Shown: positions 62,504 to 64,000 of the stretch, one piece after another | Layout: every line of letters begins with the position of its first letter | Position numbering within the stretch: position 1 is the first letter of the stretch | NCBI RefSeq assembly: GCF_001428485.1 | Contig: NZ_LMHS01000003.1 | Coordinates: 1,316,876 to 1,380,875 of the forward strand | Origin: Microbacterium sp. Root180 | GTDB taxonomy: Bacteria > Actinomycetota > Actinomycetes > Actinomycetales > Microbacteriaceae | DNA: 64,000 nt | Reading direction: 5' to 3' | The notes under the pieces: model-generated | What the model was told of the DNA's origin: nothing | The model's database searches: none | Seen by the model: only the letters and a program-made list of their open reading frames with translations | Made by a program: the position numbers and the translations under genes

Positions 62504-63475
62504 ATGCCGAAGCTCGCACGCGTCCGCCCGTTCGACGATCCCGGTCACCGCCGTGTGCGCGCAGGGTCGGGCTTCCGATACGTCGACCCGAAAGGCGCGT
62601 CCGTCCCCGAGAGCGAGATCGACCGCATTCGCGCCCTCGTGATTCCCCCGGCATGGGAGGACGTCTGGATCAGCGTCCGCGCCGACGGTCACATCCAGGC
62701 CGTGGGCACCGACGAGGCAGGTCGCAAGCAGTACCTGTACCACCCGGACTGGTCGGCCGGGCGCGATCGACGCAAGTACGCGCGCGCGCTTCGCCTCGCC
62801 GAGACCCTGCCCCGCGCCCGCGGACGGGTCACCACGTCGCTGCGTCGCAGCGATCTCGATCGCGAACGGGTGCTGGCCACGGCGTTCCGGCTGCTCGACC
62901 AGGCGGCACCGCGCATCGGCTCGGAGCGCTACCTGGCAGCGCACGGCAGCCGCGGGCTGACGACGCTGCAGCGACGGGATGCCACGGTGGCGGCATCCGT
63001 CGTCACGCTCTCGTTCCCCGGGAAGAGCGGCAAGCGCCAGCTTCTCGAGGTCGACGACTCCGATCTGGCGGGTGTCGTCGAGCTGCTCGCGGCGGGGCGC
63101 CCGCGGTCGGCGCTGCTGGCATGGGACCGCGGTCGCCGACGGGTGGCGCTCACCCCGGCCGAGGTCAACGCGTACGTGCGCTCGCTGACCGGTGAGAAGT
63201 TCACCGCGAAGGACTTCCGCACGCTGCGCGGCACGATCCTCGCCGCGGAGGCCCTCGCACGCATCGGCACCGTCGACACCGTCAAGGACCGCAAGCGTGC
63301 CGAGCTGCTCGCGGTGCGGGCGACGGCCGAGGCCCTCGGCAACACTCCGGCGGTCGCGCGCGGCTCCTACATCGACCCCCGCGTGTTCGCCAGGTACCGG
63401 GGCGGCGAGACGCTCGACCTCTCCATCTCGCCGGAGTCCGCGATCCTCGGCCTGATCCGGCCGAAGCGGCGCTGA
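62504..63475 (+). CDS. DNA topoisomerase IB (poxvirus type)
   Basis: A 323-residue type IB topoisomerase that relaxes DNA supercoils through a 3' phosphotyrosine. The N-terminal block RYVDPKGASVPESEIDRIRA and IPPAWEDVWISVRADGHIQA are family hallmarks. The catalytic core carries KQYLYHPDW, FTAKDFRTLRGTILAAEALA and active-site Tyr 289 in GSYIDPRVFARY. ATG 62504 follows GAGGGGAGG. Confidence 0.94.
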   Translation: MPKLARVRPFDDPGHRRVRAGSGFRYVDPKGASVPESEIDRIRALVIPPAWEDVWISVRADGHIQAVGTDEAGRKQYLYHPDWSAGRDRRKYARALRLAETLPRARGRVTTSLRRSDLDRERVLATAFRLLDQAAPRIGSERYLAAHGSRGLTTLQRRDATVAASVVTLSFPGKSGKRQLLEVDDSDLAGVVELLAAGRPRSALLAWDRGRRRVALTPAEVNAYVRSLTGEKFTAKDFRTLRGTILAAEALARIGTVDTVKDRKRAELLAVRATAEALGNTPAVARGSYIDPRVFARYRGGETLDLSISPESAILGLIRPKRR

Positions 63476-63515
63476 CCTCGCGCGGTTCGGGTCGTGCGGG
63501 GTTCGCGCGGCCCGG

Positions 63516-63571
63516 ATGTGCGGGGGTTTGCACGCCAGATCGCGCGGGGATCGATGCATTCGCCCGCACAA
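63516..63571. repeat. Dispersed 56-bp hairpin element, copy 2
   Basis: Same length and layout as 28216-28271. Left arm ATGTGCGGGGGTTTGCA, right arm TGCATTCGCCCGCACAA, followed in both copies by CCGA. The middle of the element differs, so the ends are under constraint or came from the same insertion type. Confidence 0.8.
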
Positions 63572-63608
63572 CCGAACGGGACCGGGGCGGGTCGGGTGGG
63601 GGGATGCC

Positions 63609-63749
63609 CCAGCCGGTCGACCTGCGAACCTCGGTCTCGTGGTCGCCGGCGGCGCCCTGGGCGTCCTCGCCCGGGCCGCGCTACTCGCACCGGTGACCGA
63701 TCCCGGAACTGCCACACGAGGATCTCTTCCCGCAGATGCCAGCCTGTGA
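63609..63749 (+). pseudogene. Possible crcB (fluoride exporter) remnant
   Basis: The frame reads RPANLGLVVAGGALGVLARA then ALLAPVTDPGT, which resembles the first membrane helix of CrcB/FluC with its GGxLGxxxR motif. It has no start codon in frame nearby and breaks into unrelated sequence by about 63715, ending at TGA 63747-63749. The minus strand across 63690-63760 reads GRVYDAVTGWHLREEILVWQ, which also looks like a fragment of another gene. This suggests a recombination junction. The 63750-63864 stretch holds nothing recognisable. Confidence 0.35.
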
Positions 63750-63885
63750 CGGCGTCATAGACGCGCCCTGGGCGGTGTCTTGAGGGTGAGGGTCCAAGTT
63801 CCAATGATGGCCGCGTCCGAATTGACTGCCCACCGTGCCGGCGCACGAGGGCAGGCATGGATCCGTGAGCGAAAACGGGCAAGGA

Positions 63886-64000
63886 ATGCGAGCACGAAGC
63901 CGACCTGCCGTTGGAGTGATCGTGGCGCTAGCTGTTGGGGTGGCGCTCGCGGGTCCAGCGCATGCGGACGATGGATCGGATGCGATCGAGAACGCCCTTG
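63886..64000 (+). CDS. Exported protein, N terminus only
   Basis: Partial gene running off the right edge. MRARSRPAVGVIVALAVGVA and LAGPAHA form a clear Sec signal peptide with cleavage expected after AHA, then ADDGSDAIENAL. ATG 63886 follows AAGGA closely; an in-frame GTG at 63865 is an alternative. The region is less GC-rich than the rest. Mature function cannot be read. Confidence 0.7.
   Translation, partial: MRARSRPAVGVIVALAVGVALAGPAHADDGSDAIENAL

Noticed and set aside
63690..63760. Minus-strand peptide GRVYDAVTGWHLREEILVWQ as a gene
   Set aside because: Too short, no clear start in context and no family I can name; kept only as a sign of a junction.

Overview
The window comes from a high-GC actinobacterium, most likely Microbacterium or a close Microbacteriaceae relative. 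Signs are the dense GC-rich third positions, the constant GGATGCC/GGCATCC words, GTG starts, the PurS/PurQ/PurL split, a DUF3073 gene beside purM-purF, and many genes whose start codon lies only 6-7 bases after a TANNNT -10 box (leaderless mRNAs). Species cannot be fixed from this sequence. No rRNA, tRNA, CRISPR array, transposase or integrase was seen.

Layout. 0-5.2 kb: a YtrA-type GntR regulator with its ABC ATPase (cut by the window edge), a patatin/PlsC lipid pair, two paralogous coiled-coil membrane proteins of unknown role, and a 45-residue membrane protein abutting a 50-bp tandem repeat. 5.3-14.5 kb: purL; an ArsR-type regulator with a double AHSA1 protein and an alpha/beta hydrolase, divergent from a second hydrolase; a fatty acid desaturase; a Sap-like membrane protein; TerC. 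14.5-22.5 kb: a full potassium uptake block kdpF-A-B-C-D-E with a 42-residue leader gene. 22.6-28.2 kb: SufU/SufS, a KimA-like potassium permease and an M20 amidohydrolase. 28.3-31.1 kb: GH13 alpha-glucosidase with its LacI repressor. 31.2-33.6 kb: an M64-type zinc protease fused to a seven-bladed lectin propeller, with a small partner. 33.7-36.8 kb: apt, a D-2-hydroxyacid dehydrogenase, DUF1761, purQ-purS. 37-43 kb: a cellobiose operon (binding lipoprotein, two permeases, GH1 beta-glucosidase, CebR) with a readable promoter and three CebR operators. 43-52.7 kb: VOC protein, ABC exporter pair, purC, a sigma factor with its membrane partner, PadR plus 14-TM drug pump, purD. 52.9-58.5 kb: purM-purF neighbourhood, including an MFS gene coupled to purF. 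58.6-63.5 kb: universal stress protein, a DUF4097/PadR operon, a TipA-like MerR regulator, small proteins and topoisomerase IB. 63.5-64 kb: a hairpin repeat, a likely crcB remnant, and the start of an exported protein in less GC-rich sequence.

How the parts work together. Seven purine genes (purL, purQ, purS, purC, purD, purM, purF) plus apt lie in this 64 kb, scattered as single or paired units. Potassium uptake is covered twice, by a high-affinity ATP-driven pump and a KimA-like carrier. Two sugar operons each carry their own LacI-family repressor and palindromic operators. Several regulators sit over their own promoters with readable palindromes. The most unusual coding feature is the signal-less M64 protease-lectin protein. 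The most unusual non-coding feature is a set of long intergenic hairpins, one of which occurs twice with identical 56-bp spacing.
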